Shown here piece after piece: positions 19,676-28,531 of a stretch of DNA of 64,000 nucleotides (positions are counted from its first letter, which is position 1; each line of letters begins with the position of its first letter). The notes under the pieces are model-generated. The model worked only from the letters and a program-made list of their open reading frames with translations. It made no database searches and was not told the DNA's origin. The translations under genes and the position numbers were made by a program. This DNA comes from Chitinophaga dinghuensis (lineage in GTDB: Bacteria > Bacteroidota > Bacteroidia > Chitinophagales > Chitinophagaceae), in contig NZ_QLMA01000001.1 of assembly GCF_003259435.1 (NCBI RefSeq), forward strand, positions 1,116,001-1,180,000, written 5' to 3'.

Positions 19676-19985
19676 TGCTCGCAAAGGGGGGATTGCTCGC
19701 AAAGAGGCAAAGGGGGCAAAGACGCAAAGAAAATTATTGAGGCGGATGTTTTTGCTCGCAGAGCAGCATAAGCAGCAAAGCAGCAAAGGGAAATTATTGA
19801 GGTGGATGTTTTTGCTCGCAAAGCAACATAAGCAGCAAAGCAGCAAATGATTTGATCAGAAGATTATGTATTGTATAAATAATATATATGTTCTGTTGTT
19901 TTCTTTGCTGCTTATGCTGCTCTGCTGCTTTGCGAGCTAAAAAAAATACGCCTGCGTCTTTGCGCGCCTTTGCGTCTTTGCGAGA
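19676..19985. repeat. CGCAAAG-type repeat cassette, tandem copies plus inverted arm
   Basis: The left half holds a 60-bp unit in tandem (19741-19800 and 19801-19860, the second diverging at its end). A partial, more changed copy lies at 19693-19740. Each unit contains GCTCGCARAGCARCATAAGC and AGCAGCAAAG elements. After an AT-rich centre (about 19861-19895) the right half (19900-19937) carries the same elements in reverse complement. It is followed by CTTTGCGTCTTTGCGAG-type sequence (19950-19984). The whole could fold into a long hairpin between valS and the threonine aldolase gene. Similar dispersed CGCAAAGACGC repeats are known in several bacterial genomes; their role is unclear. Confidence 0.8.
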
Positions 19986-19991
19986 AAAAAA

Positions 19992-21008
19992 CTAACTCAT
20001 CGCCGCTATTACCTGGCAGGTTTTTTCCACCATTTCTGGTGTTACATCCAGGTGTAGTACCATTCTCACTTGTGTGGCGGAGATAGGGATGACGAGGATA
20101 TTATTGGCTTTCAGATGATCCGCAAATTGTTGGGCTGTCAGTCGGCCTTTTACTTCAAAGATGAGGATATTGGTTTCTACTGGCAGGAATTCGCCGATGA
20201 AGTCATGTTGTGACAGTTCGGCAGCAATTTTTTTCGCATGCAGGTGGTCTTCAGCGAGACGTGCTATATTGTTCTCCATAGCGTAGATCCCGGTGGCAGC
20301 CATATATCCTGCCTGACGCATGCCTCCGCCTAATTTCTTACGGACGCGGCGGGCAGCGCGGATATAATCGCGGTCGCCCATTAGTACAGACCCCATAGGG
20401 CAGCCCATCCCTTTGTTCAGGCAAACGGAGATGCTGTCGAAGGTTTTACCATAGTCTTTAGGATCTTGTCCGGTGGCTACCAGTGCGTTAAACAGGCGGG
20501 CGCCATCTAAGTGGAGGGCAAGATTATGCTGCGCACATACATTGCGTATCGCTACTATATCTTGCCAATTGTAACAGGCGCCGCCCCCTCTGTTGGAGGT
20601 ATTTTCCAGGCAAACGAGGCTGGTATTGGCGCGGTGGATATCATCCGGCTGAATGGCTGCCAGTACCTGGTCTGCAGTGATCATACCTTTTTCTCCGTGG
20701 ATGGTATGCGCCTGTGAGCCAGAGTTAAAAGCGATACCGCCACCTTCATACACAAATACGTGGGAGAGGTGGGAGCAGATTACTTCATCGCCAGGACGGG
20801 TATGTACATTGATGCCAATCTGATTGGACATTGTGCCGGAAGGGCAGTAAAGGGCTGACTCTTTGCCAAAATAGTCTGCCATCATGGCTTCCAGTTTGTT
20901 AACACTGGGGTCCTCTCCGAAAACATCATCGCCGACAGGGGCGGTAGTCATGGCCTGTAACATGCCATGGGAGGGACGTGTAAAAGTGTCGCTTCTAAAA
21001 TCGATCAT
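19992..21008 (-). CDS. ltaE: Low-specificity L-threonine aldolase
   Basis: This PLP enzyme splits L-threonine or allo-threonine into glycine and acetaldehyde. The 338-residue protein opens with IDFRSDTFTRPSHGMLQAM. It has the cofactor-side segment GTMSNQIGI, the DGARLFNA motif with the Asp that contacts the pyridine ring, and the PLP lysine in CLNKGMGCPMGS. The Arg-rich VRKKLGGGMRQAG follows as in the family. It lies between the repeat cassette and the rpoD promoter region, reading away from rpoD. Confidence 0.94.
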   Translation of the reverse strand: MIDFRSDTFTRPSHGMLQAMTTAPVGDDVFGEDPSVNKLEAMMADYFGKESALYCPSGTMSNQIGINVHTRPGDEVICSHLSHVFVYEGGGIAFNSGSQAHTIHGEKGMITADQVLAAIQPDDIHRANTSLVCLENTSNRGGGACYNWQDIVAIRNVCAQHNLALHLDGARLFNALVATGQDPKDYGKTFDSISVCLNKGMGCPMGSVLMGDRDYIRAARRVRKKLGGGMRQAGYMAATGIYAMENNIARLAEDHLHAKKIAAELSQHDFIGEFLPVETNILIFEVKGRLTAQQFADHLKANNILVIPISATQVRMVLHLDVTPEMVEKTCQVIAAMS

Positions 21009-21185
21009 ATCGTTGGAAAATTTGCAAATTCAGGATCAATAAATTAGTGAACGGTATTAATTTATGAAGATTTTTTTTCAATTGTTAAAATTTGACTAAA
21101 GCTACGTTGCACAAGAACTAAATGGTTATGAAATCTCGTTAATAAAGGGTAATTTGTTATTAAGTCAGCAAAGTAAGGAAGAGAT

Positions 21186-21216
21186 TTGGTAGAGTGATTC
21201 GTTAGCACGATCTTTG
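21186..21216 (+). promoter_or_regulatory. Candidate rpoD promoter in the 330-bp ltaE-rpoD intergenic region
   Basis: TTG at 21186-21188 and GATCTTTG at 21209-21216 are 20 bp apart. The -7 box differs from TAnnTTTG in its first base only. This would leave a leader of about 120 nt before rpoD. The rest of 21009-21338 is AT-rich, and I see no gene in it. Confidence 0.4.
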
Positions 21217-21338
21217 CAGGCTAATTTGAAGTAGAAGACAGATAGAGCGGGAAACTTTGTAAGTTATATAATTTTGGTATTTCGAACAAAAATTTTCTTT
21301 CTCTGTTACATTATTTATAAACCAATACAATTTTTCAT

Positions 21339-22196
21339 ATGAGGCAACTTAAAATTGCCACCCAGATCACCAACCGTGATTCGCAGGCGGTAGAAAAGTA
21401 CCTGCAGGAAATCTCGAAGATCCCTTTGTTAACACCTGAGGAGGAGACCGTTTTGGCGCAGCGTATAAAAATGGGCGATCAAAAGGCTCTTGAAAGATTG
21501 ACTACAGGAAACCTTCGTTTCGTAGTTTCCGTGGCAAAGCAATATCAACATCAGGGGCTCAGCCTCAGCGACCTTATCAATGAAGGTAATTTAGGTTTGA
21601 TTAAAGCAGCGCAACGATTCGATGAAACAAAAGGTTTCAAATTCATTTCCTATGCTGTATGGTGGATTCGCCAGTCCATTTTACAGGCGTTAGCGGAACA
21701 AGGTCGTCTTGTTCGTCTGCCGCAGAATAAAATTGGTACTTATAACAAGGCGAACAAAGCTTACATGGCGTTTGAACAGGAAAACGAGCGTGAACCTTCT
21801 ACCGAGGAACTCGCAGAAATCCTGGAAATGTCAGAATCGGAAATCAACAATATTTTCCAGAGCAATACCCGACATATGTCACTGGATGCACCAGTACATG
21901 AAGCTGAAGACGTAGCGATGGGCGATCTGCTGGAAGGTGGAGACATTACCGACGACGATGTTATGCGCGATTCATTACGCGAAGAAATACGCAGAGTACT
22001 GAAATCGCTCAGTCCACGTGAAGCAGAAATTGTGAACGCTTATTTCGGTCTGGATGGTGAAAACGGGGCAACAATCGAACAAATCGGTCAGAAATACGAT
22101 CTGACTAAAGAAAGAATCAGGCAAATTAAGGAACGCGCTATCAAAAGGCTGCAGAAAGCCCGCTATAGTGGCGCTTTGAAATCCTATCTGGGATAA
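21339..22196 (+). CDS. rpoD: Primary sigma factor RpoD (Bacteroidetes short form)
   Basis: This is the housekeeping sigma factor that directs RNA polymerase to TAnnTTTG/TTG promoters. The 285-residue chain lacks region 1.1 and the non-conserved insert of the E. coli protein, as is usual in this phylum. Region 1.2 is QAVEKYLQEISKIPLLTPEE. Region 2 includes LSLSDLINEGNLGLIKAAQR and FKFISYAVWWIRQSI. Region 4 ends with the helix-turn-helix TIEQIGQKYDLTKERIRQIK. Promoters found throughout this window match the specificity described for this sigma type. Two hairpins follow before trxB. Confidence 0.97.
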   Translation: MRQLKIATQITNRDSQAVEKYLQEISKIPLLTPEEETVLAQRIKMGDQKALERLTTGNLRFVVSVAKQYQHQGLSLSDLINEGNLGLIKAAQRFDETKGFKFISYAVWWIRQSILQALAEQGRLVRLPQNKIGTYNKANKAYMAFEQENEREPSTEELAEILEMSESEINNIFQSNTRHMSLDAPVHEAEDVAMGDLLEGGDITDDDVMRDSLREEIRRVLKSLSPREAEIVNAYFGLDGENGATIEQIGQKYDLTKERIRQIKERAIKRLQKARYSGALKSYLG

Positions 22197-22223
22197 TTTC
22201 ATTTTGGAATTCTCTTGATCCTG

Positions 22224-22244
22224 AAACCGTCACCACGGTTTTTT
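22224..22244 (+). terminator. Terminator after rpoD
   Basis: A 7-bp stem (22224-22230 with 22235-22241) and a 4-nt loop are followed by T-rich sequence, 28 bp after the stop. Confidence 0.7.
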
Positions 22245-22289
22245 CATCAGATAATAAAGAAATCTACATATCCTCTTTATTCTATAAGT

Positions 22290-22323
22290 ACACCGGCCTT
22301 GTAATTACATGGCCGGTGTTTTT
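22290..22323 (+). terminator. Second terminator between rpoD and trxB
   Basis: A 9-bp GC-rich stem (22290-22298 with 22311-22319) and a 12-nt loop are followed by five T. Confidence 0.75.
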
Positions 22324-22340
22324 ATATTAATACATACTCG

Positions 22341-22348
22341 TATTTTTG
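22341..22348 (+). promoter_or_regulatory. Promoter -7 box for trxB
   Basis: TATTTTTG matches TAnnTTTG, about 55 bp before the trxB start. The -33 position is T-rich without a clean TTG. Confidence 0.55.
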
Positions 22349-22402
22349 CAGGCTAAAATCGTACACCAATCATTAGAAACTTTTATACAGTAACTTAGAA
22401 GT

Positions 22403-23353
22403 ATGGAAAACAAGAACCAGCAAGAGCATGTGCATTTACTGATCATCGGTTCCGGCCCAGCCGGTTATACCGCAGCGATATATGCCTCCAGAGCCAACCT
22501 CAAACCTGTACTCTATCAGGGTATCCAACCAGGTGGCCAGCTTACCATCACCACTGAAGTAGAAAACTATCCAGGCTACCCGGAAGGTGTCCAGGGCCCG
22601 GAAATGATGGTCGACTTCGAGAAACAAGCTACCCGTATGGGCGCAGATATCCGTTACGGTCTCGCTACTTCCGTTGACTTTAGCCAACAGCCATATAAAG
22701 TAATCATCGATGAAGAAAAGGAAATCACCGCTGACGCCGTGATTATCGCTACCGGCGCCTCCGCAAAATGGCTCGGTATCCCTTCTGAACAACGTCTCAA
22801 CGGTAGCGGCGTTTCTGCCTGCGCAGTATGCGACGGTTTCTTCTTCCGTGGTAAAGAGGTAGCTATCGTTGGCGCCGGAGATACAGCTGCCGAAGAAGCA
22901 CTGTACCTCTCCAAAATGTGCAGCACCGTACATATGCTCGTACGTCGCGACGAAATGCGCGCATCTAAAGTAATGCAGGACCGCGTACTGAAAACTTCCA
23001 ATATCATCGTTTACTGGAACGCTGAGACAGATGAAGTACTCGGCGAAAACAAAGTGGAAGCAATCAGAATCCGCAACAACAAAACCAATGAGCTGAAAGA
23101 AGTCCCTGTAAGCGCCTTCTTCGTAGCCATCGGTCACCAGCCTAACTCCGCTATCTTCAAAGATTACCTGGAGCTGGATGAACAAGATTACATCGTTACC
23201 GTTCCTGGTACTTCCCGTACCAACGTGGAAGGCGTATTCGCCTGCGGCGACGTTCAGGATAAAATTTATCGCCAGGCTGTTACCGCTGCAGGTAGCGGTT
23301 GCATGGCTGCCCTCGACGCAGAAAGATACCTCTCTGCTAAAGGTCATCACTAA
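22403..23353 (+). CDS. trxB: Thioredoxin reductase
   Basis: This flavoenzyme passes electrons from NADPH to thioredoxin. At 316 residues it is the normal low-molecular-weight type. It has the FAD site IIGSGPAGYTAAIYASRA near the N-terminus, the redox pair in ACAVCDG, the NADPH site VAIVGAGDTAAEEALYL, and the second FAD motif GVFACGDVQD. It is followed by folB 75 bp downstream, probably in the same transcript. Confidence 0.97.
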   Translation: MENKNQQEHVHLLIIGSGPAGYTAAIYASRANLKPVLYQGIQPGGQLTITTEVENYPGYPEGVQGPEMMVDFEKQATRMGADIRYGLATSVDFSQQPYKVIIDEEKEITADAVIIATGASAKWLGIPSEQRLNGSGVSACAVCDGFFFRGKEVAIVGAGDTAAEEALYLSKMCSTVHMLVRRDEMRASKVMQDRVLKTSNIIVYWNAETDEVLGENKVEAIRIRNNKTNELKEVPVSAFFVAIGHQPNSAIFKDYLELDEQDYIVTVPGTSRTNVEGVFACGDVQDKIYRQAVTAAGSGCMAALDAERYLSAKGHH

Positions 23354-23428
23354 TATTTTATCAAATCATATGCAAATGCCGGATAAGCCCCAAAGCCTGT
23401 CCGGCATTCGCTTTAATCAAATCCTCCC

Positions 23429-23779
23429 ATGCTTACCATCGCTCTGGAAAAAATCAGCTTCCACGCCTTTCATGGCCTGTTCCCGGAAGAAACCATCATC
23501 GGAAACGAATTTATCCTCGATATCTCTGTTCGTATACCCGGTACCGTACCCATCGACGATCTGGCCAATACCGTCAACTATCAGGGGATCTATGAAATCG
23601 CACGCGAAATAATGGCTGTTCCCAAACCCTTACTGGAAGAGGTAGTTTTCCAAATCTCCGATACCCTCAAACTACGCTATCCCGCTATCACTCACAGCGC
23701 TGTTACCCTCCGGAAAATGAACCCACCGATGGGCGCCAGTATCCGTAACTCACTCGTGGCATTAGAAAAGGATTATTGA
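23429..23779 (+). CDS. folB: Dihydroneopterin aldolase
   Basis: This enzyme splits dihydroneopterin to hydroxymethyl-dihydropterin and glycolaldehyde in folate synthesis. The 116-residue protein shows the family pattern: IALEKISFHAFHGLFPEE, NEFILDISVRI, DDLANTVNYQGIYEIAREI, and the catalytic-side Lys in VTLRKMNPPMGA. A 9-bp hairpin without a T tail (23375-23383 with 23400-23408) lies just ahead of its start, 22 bp after trxB. It could act as an RNA stability or spacing element. Confidence 0.93.
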   Translation: MLTIALEKISFHAFHGLFPEETIIGNEFILDISVRIPGTVPIDDLANTVNYQGIYEIAREIMAVPKPLLEEVVFQISDTLKLRYPAITHSAVTLRKMNPPMGASIRNSLVALEKDY

Positions 23780-23879
23780 TGACATTTTGTAGGTAAACCA
23801 TGCGGGATTTAATTTGTTATTTTCGTAGTTTTATAGCTATAGGTTAATCAACAAATTCTTTAAACTTAAAACCTGTCCT

Positions 23880-24635
23880 ATGGTGAAAAAGATGCTTACT
23901 GTTTCCCTGCTGCTCCTGGCAACCCTGATCACCAAAGCCCAAACGGTGGAAGAGATGGTAGCCCAGGCCAAACAACTGGAAACACAAATGAAAGAACAGG
24001 AGGCGTTTGATAAGGATAAAGAAATACTGAAAATACAACCTACCAACCTGGACGCATTGGTACAAGCCAGTGAAATGGCTTCCCGCATCGGCAATCGCCA
24101 GAAAGATAAATCCACAAAAACAACCTGGTTCAATCAGGCTAAAGACTACGCTGCCTCCGCCCTGAAGGTAAATCCCAACAGCGCCACGGCCAACTATGCA
24201 ATGGCCGTTGCTATGGGACGAATGGCACTCATCTCCGGCGCGAAAGAAAAAGTAGCCGCCTCCAAAGACGTGAAAAAATACGCGGAACTCGCCATTAAAT
24301 TTGATCCGCAAATGGGCCCCGCCTACCATGTACTGGGAAAGTGGAACTACGAAGTAGCCAACCTCAACGTGTTTGAAAGAGGCGCCGCAAAAATGCTCTT
24401 CGGCGGACTACCAGACGGCTCTCTCGCCAATGCAATCGTTAACTATGAGAAATGCCGCCAGCTAGATCCAGGCTTCATTCTTAATTACTACGAACTGGCC
24501 AGAGCTTACAAAGCCAACGACCAATCCGATAAAGCCATTGAAGTACTGAAAAAAGCGCTGACATTACGCAACCTCACCTACGATGATGCCAGTATAAAAG
24601 CAGATTGCAAGAAAATGCTGGACGACCTGCAATAA
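23880..24635 (+). CDS. Exported tetratricopeptide-like protein
   Basis: This 251-residue protein has a signal peptide ending near TKAQ. It is then mostly helical with TPR-like pairs: QPTNLDALVQASEMASRIGN, KDYAASALKVNPNSATANYA, AELAIKFDPQMGPAYHVLGK and CRQLDPGFILNYYELARAYK. TPR proteins are scaffolds; no catalytic motif is seen and the partner is unknown. It is monocistronic and ends at a long perfect hairpin shared with the MATE gene. Confidence 0.8.
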   Translation: MVKKMLTVSLLLLATLITKAQTVEEMVAQAKQLETQMKEQEAFDKDKEILKIQPTNLDALVQASEMASRIGNRQKDKSTKTTWFNQAKDYAASALKVNPNSATANYAMAVAMGRMALISGAKEKVAASKDVKKYAELAIKFDPQMGPAYHVLGKWNYEVANLNVFERGAAKMLFGGLPDGSLANAIVNYEKCRQLDPGFILNYYELARAYKANDQSDKAIEVLKKALTLRNLTYDDASIKADCKKMLDDLQ

Positions 24636-24641
24636 AAAAAC

Positions 24642-24694
24642 TTACTATAAAAAGAAAGGACCTGCATGATGCAGGTCCTTTCTTTTTATAGTAA
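24642..24694. terminator. Bidirectional terminator with a perfect 25-bp stem
   Basis: A perfect 25-bp inverted repeat (24642-24666 with 24670-24694) with a 3-nt loop lies 6 bp after one stop codon and 3 bp before the convergent one. Its AT-rich base gives T-rich tails in both directions. Confidence 0.9.
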
Positions 24695-24697
24695 TCA

Positions 24698-26029
24698 CTA
24701 AATCGCTTTTCCTCTCCAACGCCCACTTTTCAGATACCAGACACTCATAATAAATATAATAATCCAGTAGAAGAAATCGGCCCCCCAAGCGAGATGTAAT
24801 GGACTCCGCATACGCTCTATCACTATATCACAATAGATCAAATACCCAATTACTGCCACTATTTCCGTTATCAGGTTCATACGGGTATTCCCCGTACCGG
24901 TCACGCCATTCAGGACTACCGCCGAAACGGCCATCAACAAAGTACTGAGAGAGATAACCCGGATAGACAGAATGGAGTCTGCAATCAGTCCTGCATCAGT
25001 AGTGTAAATATGCAACAGGGTATAAGGGAAAATGTTTACCAGGGCACATACTACCAATGAACAGGCCAGACTGTATAACGAAATCCGGCGGATGGCTTTG
25101 AACACCTGGTCCTGTTTACCTTGGCCGATTAAGTTACTCACCATGGTATTACAAGTGGCTGCCAATGCCCAGGTGAAAATCCCGAACAAGCCAAATACGC
25201 TACGCAGCATATTGGAAATAGCCAGCGGACGCTCGCCCAGGTGCTCTATGAAAATGAAAAACACAAACCAGCTGCCTATACTGAATAAGAACTGTACAAT
25301 AATAGGTGCGGAAACATTCAGGATACTTTTCAGAATGTCCCAGGATGGTCGCAAATAGCTGAATAAGCTGTACGTGAGATAGTATCTCTTTAGAAATAAT
25401 ATACTGTAGGCTACGGTAAAACCAGTGGCTTCGGCAATAATGCTGGCAGTGGCTGCGCCATTCAGGCCCATGGCGGGCAATCCGAGCTTACCGAAGATCA
25501 GGCCATAATCAAATACAATATTTACGATTTCCTGGCAGAAAGAAGTAACCGCCAATACCTTGGAATGTCCGCTGCCTATGTAAAAGGCATTGGCCATACT
25601 TAGCATCATCAGCAGAGGAAGTCCCCAGATACGGATACGAATAAACGAAATGGCGGCTTCGTAGATCTGAGGGTTATGCAGACTATGCGCAAAGAAATAA
25701 GGAGCGGCCAGTAAAGTAATACAGATGGCCACCAGGGAACAACAGAAACCCAGCATTAATCCGTTGGAAAATAATTGACCTATCCCGCCATAGTGGCGTT
25801 GTCCGGCCCTACGGGCAATTAATACCTGCATACCGTTATTGAGGCCATAGGCAATCATGTACATTACCAGGTAGTAAATTCCGGCAATCCCGTTGGCGGC
25901 CAGCTCAAATTCTCCGAGCCTGCCCAGGAAAGCGGTATTCGTCATGTGGTTAATCTGGGGAATGATGAGAGCCAGACATATAGGAGCTGCTATCTTTATA
26001 ATATCCCTGTTCGATACTTCCAGTTGCAT
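24698..26029 (-). CDS. MATE family efflux transporter
   Basis: This 443-residue inner-membrane protein with about twelve membrane segments is expected to export drugs or metabolites against a Na+ or H+ gradient. Family features are the start IIKIAAPICLALIIPQINHM, FLGRLGEFELAANGIAGIYY, MQVLIARRAGQ, and the second-half repeat with MVSNLIGQGKQD and LNGVTGTGNTRMN. The frame is open to 26074. A TAnnTTTG box at 26050-26057 lies inside that extension, so the ATG at 26029 is preferred. The substrate cannot be told from sequence. Confidence 0.9.
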   Translation of the reverse strand: MQLEVSNRDIIKIAAPICLALIIPQINHMTNTAFLGRLGEFELAANGIAGIYYLVMYMIAYGLNNGMQVLIARRAGQRHYGGIGQLFSNGLMLGFCCSLVAICITLLAAPYFFAHSLHNPQIYEAAISFIRIRIWGLPLLMMLSMANAFYIGSGHSKVLAVTSFCQEIVNIVFDYGLIFGKLGLPAMGLNGAATASIIAEATGFTVAYSILFLKRYYLTYSLFSYLRPSWDILKSILNVSAPIIVQFLFSIGSWFVFFIFIEHLGERPLAISNMLRSVFGLFGIFTWALAATCNTMVSNLIGQGKQDQVFKAIRRISLYSLACSLVVCALVNIFPYTLLHIYTTDAGLIADSILSIRVISLSTLLMAVSAVVLNGVTGTGNTRMNLITEIVAVIGYLIYCDIVIERMRSPLHLAWGADFFYWIIIFIMSVWYLKSGRWRGKAI

Positions 26030-26049
26030 GGTGCGAGTCTTGCTAGTGG

Positions 26050-26057
26050 CAAAGATA
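26050..26057 (-). promoter_or_regulatory. Promoter -7 box for the MATE gene
   Basis: The minus strand reads TATCTTTG, matching TAnnTTTG, 20 bp before the preferred ATG at 26029. No TTG at the usual spacing was found. Confidence 0.5.
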
Positions 26058-26119
26058 TACTTCCTGCGAGGCAATTAAAGTAAAAAGTTTATTATTGTAT
26101 TTCATTTAGATTCTATAAC

Positions 26120-26995
26120 ATGCCTGTGGCCTATAACATCCATCCTGCATTTACGGTAGACGATGAAACGCTGCTGGAAACCGATCTTACCTCTTGCCAC
26201 CTGCTGGTGCTGGTAGGTACCGGTACTTTCAGCTATGTGGTGTATGAGCCTGTTGCAAAGAAATTCCTGGCATTGAAATCCTATCATTTCCAACCGCAGA
26301 AAATTGCACTGGCGGACCTGGAGATGATTGAGGAGGTTTTTGAAATAGATAAACTGCTGTTTACCGCTTTTAAATCCGTATTGCTGTCTTTTGATACCGG
26401 CAACGGTGTACTGGTACCTCAGCAATATTTCAATTCTGCCATCAAAAAGGATTACCTGCACTTAGTGCAGCCAGAAAAAGTACAGGAAGCAGTACTTTCA
26501 GATCTCATTTATGGTCAGCCTTTTGTAAATGTCTACAGTCTGGATAAAGACCTGGTAGGATTCCTGCGTAAGGAATTCTCTTCGGATCTGGTATTACACG
26601 CCAATTCCGCATTACTGTTGGCCTATCCGCTGGACCTGGACTTTTACAGCGATAAGGGAGTGGCGTTTGTGGAAGTACAACGTCATGCGGTGACCATCAC
26701 GGTTTATAAAGGAGGTAAATTGCTGATCCAGCAGCGAGGGGAATACCAGACTGGATTGGACGCAGTATACTTGCTGATTAGCACTTTAAGGCAATTAGAA
26801 CTGGATGAACGTCAGGTGAAGGTGAAGCTGTCCGGCGCCCTGGTAAAAGATAACGCAGTTTACCAGGAAATGTACAAGTTTATCCCGAATCTGGAATGGG
26901 CACAACGCCTGCCGGGATTCAACTACATCGGAAGGATGCAGGAAATACCGGGCTATTATTTTCACAACTTGTATGCGTTAGCATTATGCGTATAA
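26120..26995 (+). CDS. DUF3822 family protein
   Basis: This 291-residue cytoplasmic protein has no signal peptide. It fits DUF3822, a Bacteroidetes family thought to have an actin/ASKHA-like fold: HLLVLVGTGTFSYVVYEP, then later VAFVEVQRHAVTITVYKGGK and QQRGEYQTGLDAVYLLIS. Function is unknown. It overlaps rsmD by 10 bp and stands before coaD, an arrangement I recall from other Bacteroidetes. This suggests a link to rRNA modification or coupled expression. Confidence 0.85.
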   Translation: MPVAYNIHPAFTVDDETLLETDLTSCHLLVLVGTGTFSYVVYEPVAKKFLALKSYHFQPQKIALADLEMIEEVFEIDKLLFTAFKSVLLSFDTGNGVLVPQQYFNSAIKKDYLHLVQPEKVQEAVLSDLIYGQPFVNVYSLDKDLVGFLRKEFSSDLVLHANSALLLAYPLDLDFYSDKGVAFVEVQRHAVTITVYKGGKLLIQQRGEYQTGLDAVYLLISTLRQLELDERQVKVKLSGALVKDNAVYQEMYKFIPNLEWAQRLPGFNYIGRMQEIPGYYFHNLYALALCV

Positions 26996-27540
26996 TCGGA
27001 GGAGCGAGTGGGGGCAGGAGATTTCAGCCACCGGCAAAAATGCCTAATACCAGGCCTACTACAGATATCGCCAAAGGTGGTCTTTTTAATATCATCGAGA
27101 ATAATCTGGATATTCCATCCTTAAAAACATTGGATCTCTTTGGCGGAACAGGCAGTATCAGTTATGAACTGTCGTCCAGAGGGGCTACAGATATGACTGT
27201 AGTGGAGAAAGACCCGTCTATGGCGGATTATATCAGCAAAACGGCTAAAGCCCTGGATATTACTACCTTGAAAGTGGTAAAAGCAGATGTCTTTAAATAT
27301 CTTCAGCAATGTACGGAACAGTTTGATTTCATCTTTGCAGATCCGCCTTATGCCATGGATACGCTGGATAAATTGCCGCTGGTAGTTTTTGAAAGGCAGT
27401 TGCTTAAAGCGGAAGGATGGCTGGTCATCGAACATACCAATCACAACAATTTTAAAAATTATTCATACTACCGGACAGAAAGAAATTACGGCGCTACTAT
27501 TTTCACCATCTTCATTAACAGAGAAGAACTGAAACGCTGA
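26986..27540 (+). CDS. rsmD: 16S rRNA (guanine966-N2)-methyltransferase
   Basis: This enzyme methylates G966 of 16S rRNA. The 184-residue protein begins MRIIGGASGGRRFQPP and has TRPTTDIAKGGLFNII. The SAM-site DLFGGTGSISYELSSRGA follows, and the catalytic motif is DPPY in IFADPPYAMD. The start at 26986 overlaps the end of the DUF3822 gene, suggesting translational coupling. The frame is open further upstream but lacks family similarity there. Confidence 0.94.
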   Translation: MRIIGGASGGRRFQPPAKMPNTRPTTDIAKGGLFNIIENNLDIPSLKTLDLFGGTGSISYELSSRGATDMTVVEKDPSMADYISKTAKALDITTLKVVKADVFKYLQQCTEQFDFIFADPPYAMDTLDKLPLVVFERQLLKAEGWLVIEHTNHNNFKNYSYYRTERNYGATIFTIFINREELKR

Positions 27541-27567
27541 TATCGGTCCAACAAATCTGAACCCTTT

Positions 27568-28044
27568 ATGAACATTTGTCTTTTCCCCGGCACCTTTGAT
27601 CCGATCACGCTGGGCCATACAGATGTAATTGACCGCGCACTGGATCTTTTCGATAAACTGGTTATCGGGATAGGCTATAACAGCGCTAAACAACCCATGT
27701 TCCCATTGGAACAACGGATGGAATGGATTCGCCAGCATTATAAGAATGACAGCAGAGTGGAAGTGGCTTCTTATCAGGGGCTTACCATTGATTTCTGCAG
27801 AAAGATCAATGCCCGTTTTATTCTGCGGGGCATCCGCGGAGTAGGCGATTTTGAATATGAAAAAGCGATTGCAGATGTCAATCGTACCATGGAACCAACC
27901 GTAGAAACTATTTTCCTTACCTGTACGCCGCAATACGCGAGTATCGCTTCTACACTGGTAAGAGATATTCATCGCCATGGTGGCGATGTGTCGCCGTTTA
28001 TACCGGCCGCTGTATTGGAAGGAATTAAAAGTCTTCAAAAATAA
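27568..28044 (+). CDS. coaD: Phosphopantetheine adenylyltransferase
   Basis: This enzyme joins AMP to 4'-phosphopantetheine, the penultimate step of CoA synthesis. The 158-residue protein has the nucleotidyltransferase motif FPGTFDPITLGHTDVI (T/HxGH) at the start. Family motifs LRGIRGVGDFEYEKAIADVN and SIASTLVRDIHRHGGDVSPF follow. It lies 27 bp after rsmD and 12 bp before a thioesterase gene, in one rightward operon. Confidence 0.97.
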   Translation: MNICLFPGTFDPITLGHTDVIDRALDLFDKLVIGIGYNSAKQPMFPLEQRMEWIRQHYKNDSRVEVASYQGLTIDFCRKINARFILRGIRGVGDFEYEKAIADVNRTMEPTVETIFLTCTPQYASIASTLVRDIHRHGGDVSPFIPAAVLEGIKSLQK

Positions 28045-28055
28045 AACTGCTGCAT

Positions 28056-28487
28056 ATGAAAGCAATCTGGCATTCAACGGATGTATCACTGGATCAGCTA
28101 AATGAGTTGAGTAGCAATACCATGGCTGAATACCTGGAAATGGAATTCACAGAGATCGGAGCAGATTATCTGAAAATAATGATGCCTGTGGATAAAAGAA
28201 CAACACAGCCTTACGGTCTTCTCCATGGCGGGGCTTCTGCAGCATTGGCGGAAACTGCGGGCAGCGTGGGCTCTGCCTTGATTATTGATCAGCAGAAGTC
28301 AATTTGTGTTGGTATGGAGATAAATGCCAATCATATCAGAGGGGTTAAAAGTGGCTACGTACATGCAACGGCCAGACCATTGCACATCGGCGCTTCCAGT
28401 CACGTTTGGGATATCCGAATTACAGATGACCAGCACCGGTTGGTCTGTGTAAGCAGACTCACGGTGGCTATCCTCGCCAAAAAATAA
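28056..28487 (+). CDS. Hotdog-fold thioesterase (PaaI/EntH-like)
   Basis: This 143-residue protein has the hotdog thioesterase pattern: MPVDKRTTQPYGLLHGGASA with the conserved Gly-Gly, then LAETAGSVGSAL, then GMEINANHIRGVKSGYVHAT. Such enzymes hydrolyse acyl-CoA or aryl-CoA esters. Its place directly behind coaD suggests a CoA-related clean-up role, but the substrate is not predictable. Confidence 0.88.
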   Translation: MKAIWHSTDVSLDQLNELSSNTMAEYLEMEFTEIGADYLKIMMPVDKRTTQPYGLLHGGASAALAETAGSVGSALIIDQQKSICVGMEINANHIRGVKSGYVHATARPLHIGASSHVWDIRITDDQHRLVCVSRLTVAILAKK

Positions 28488-28531
28488 TCCGATTTTATTA
28501 TTATACCCGTCCAGATGAAGGCGGAGACCCA

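Noticed and set aside
19629..19727. 33-codon N-terminal extension of valS
   Set aside because: It is derived from the repeat cassette, contains the TAnnTTTG box, and lacks similarity to ValS.
26030..26074. 15-codon N-terminal extension of the MATE gene
   Set aside because: A promoter box lies inside it, and the conserved protein begins at 26029.
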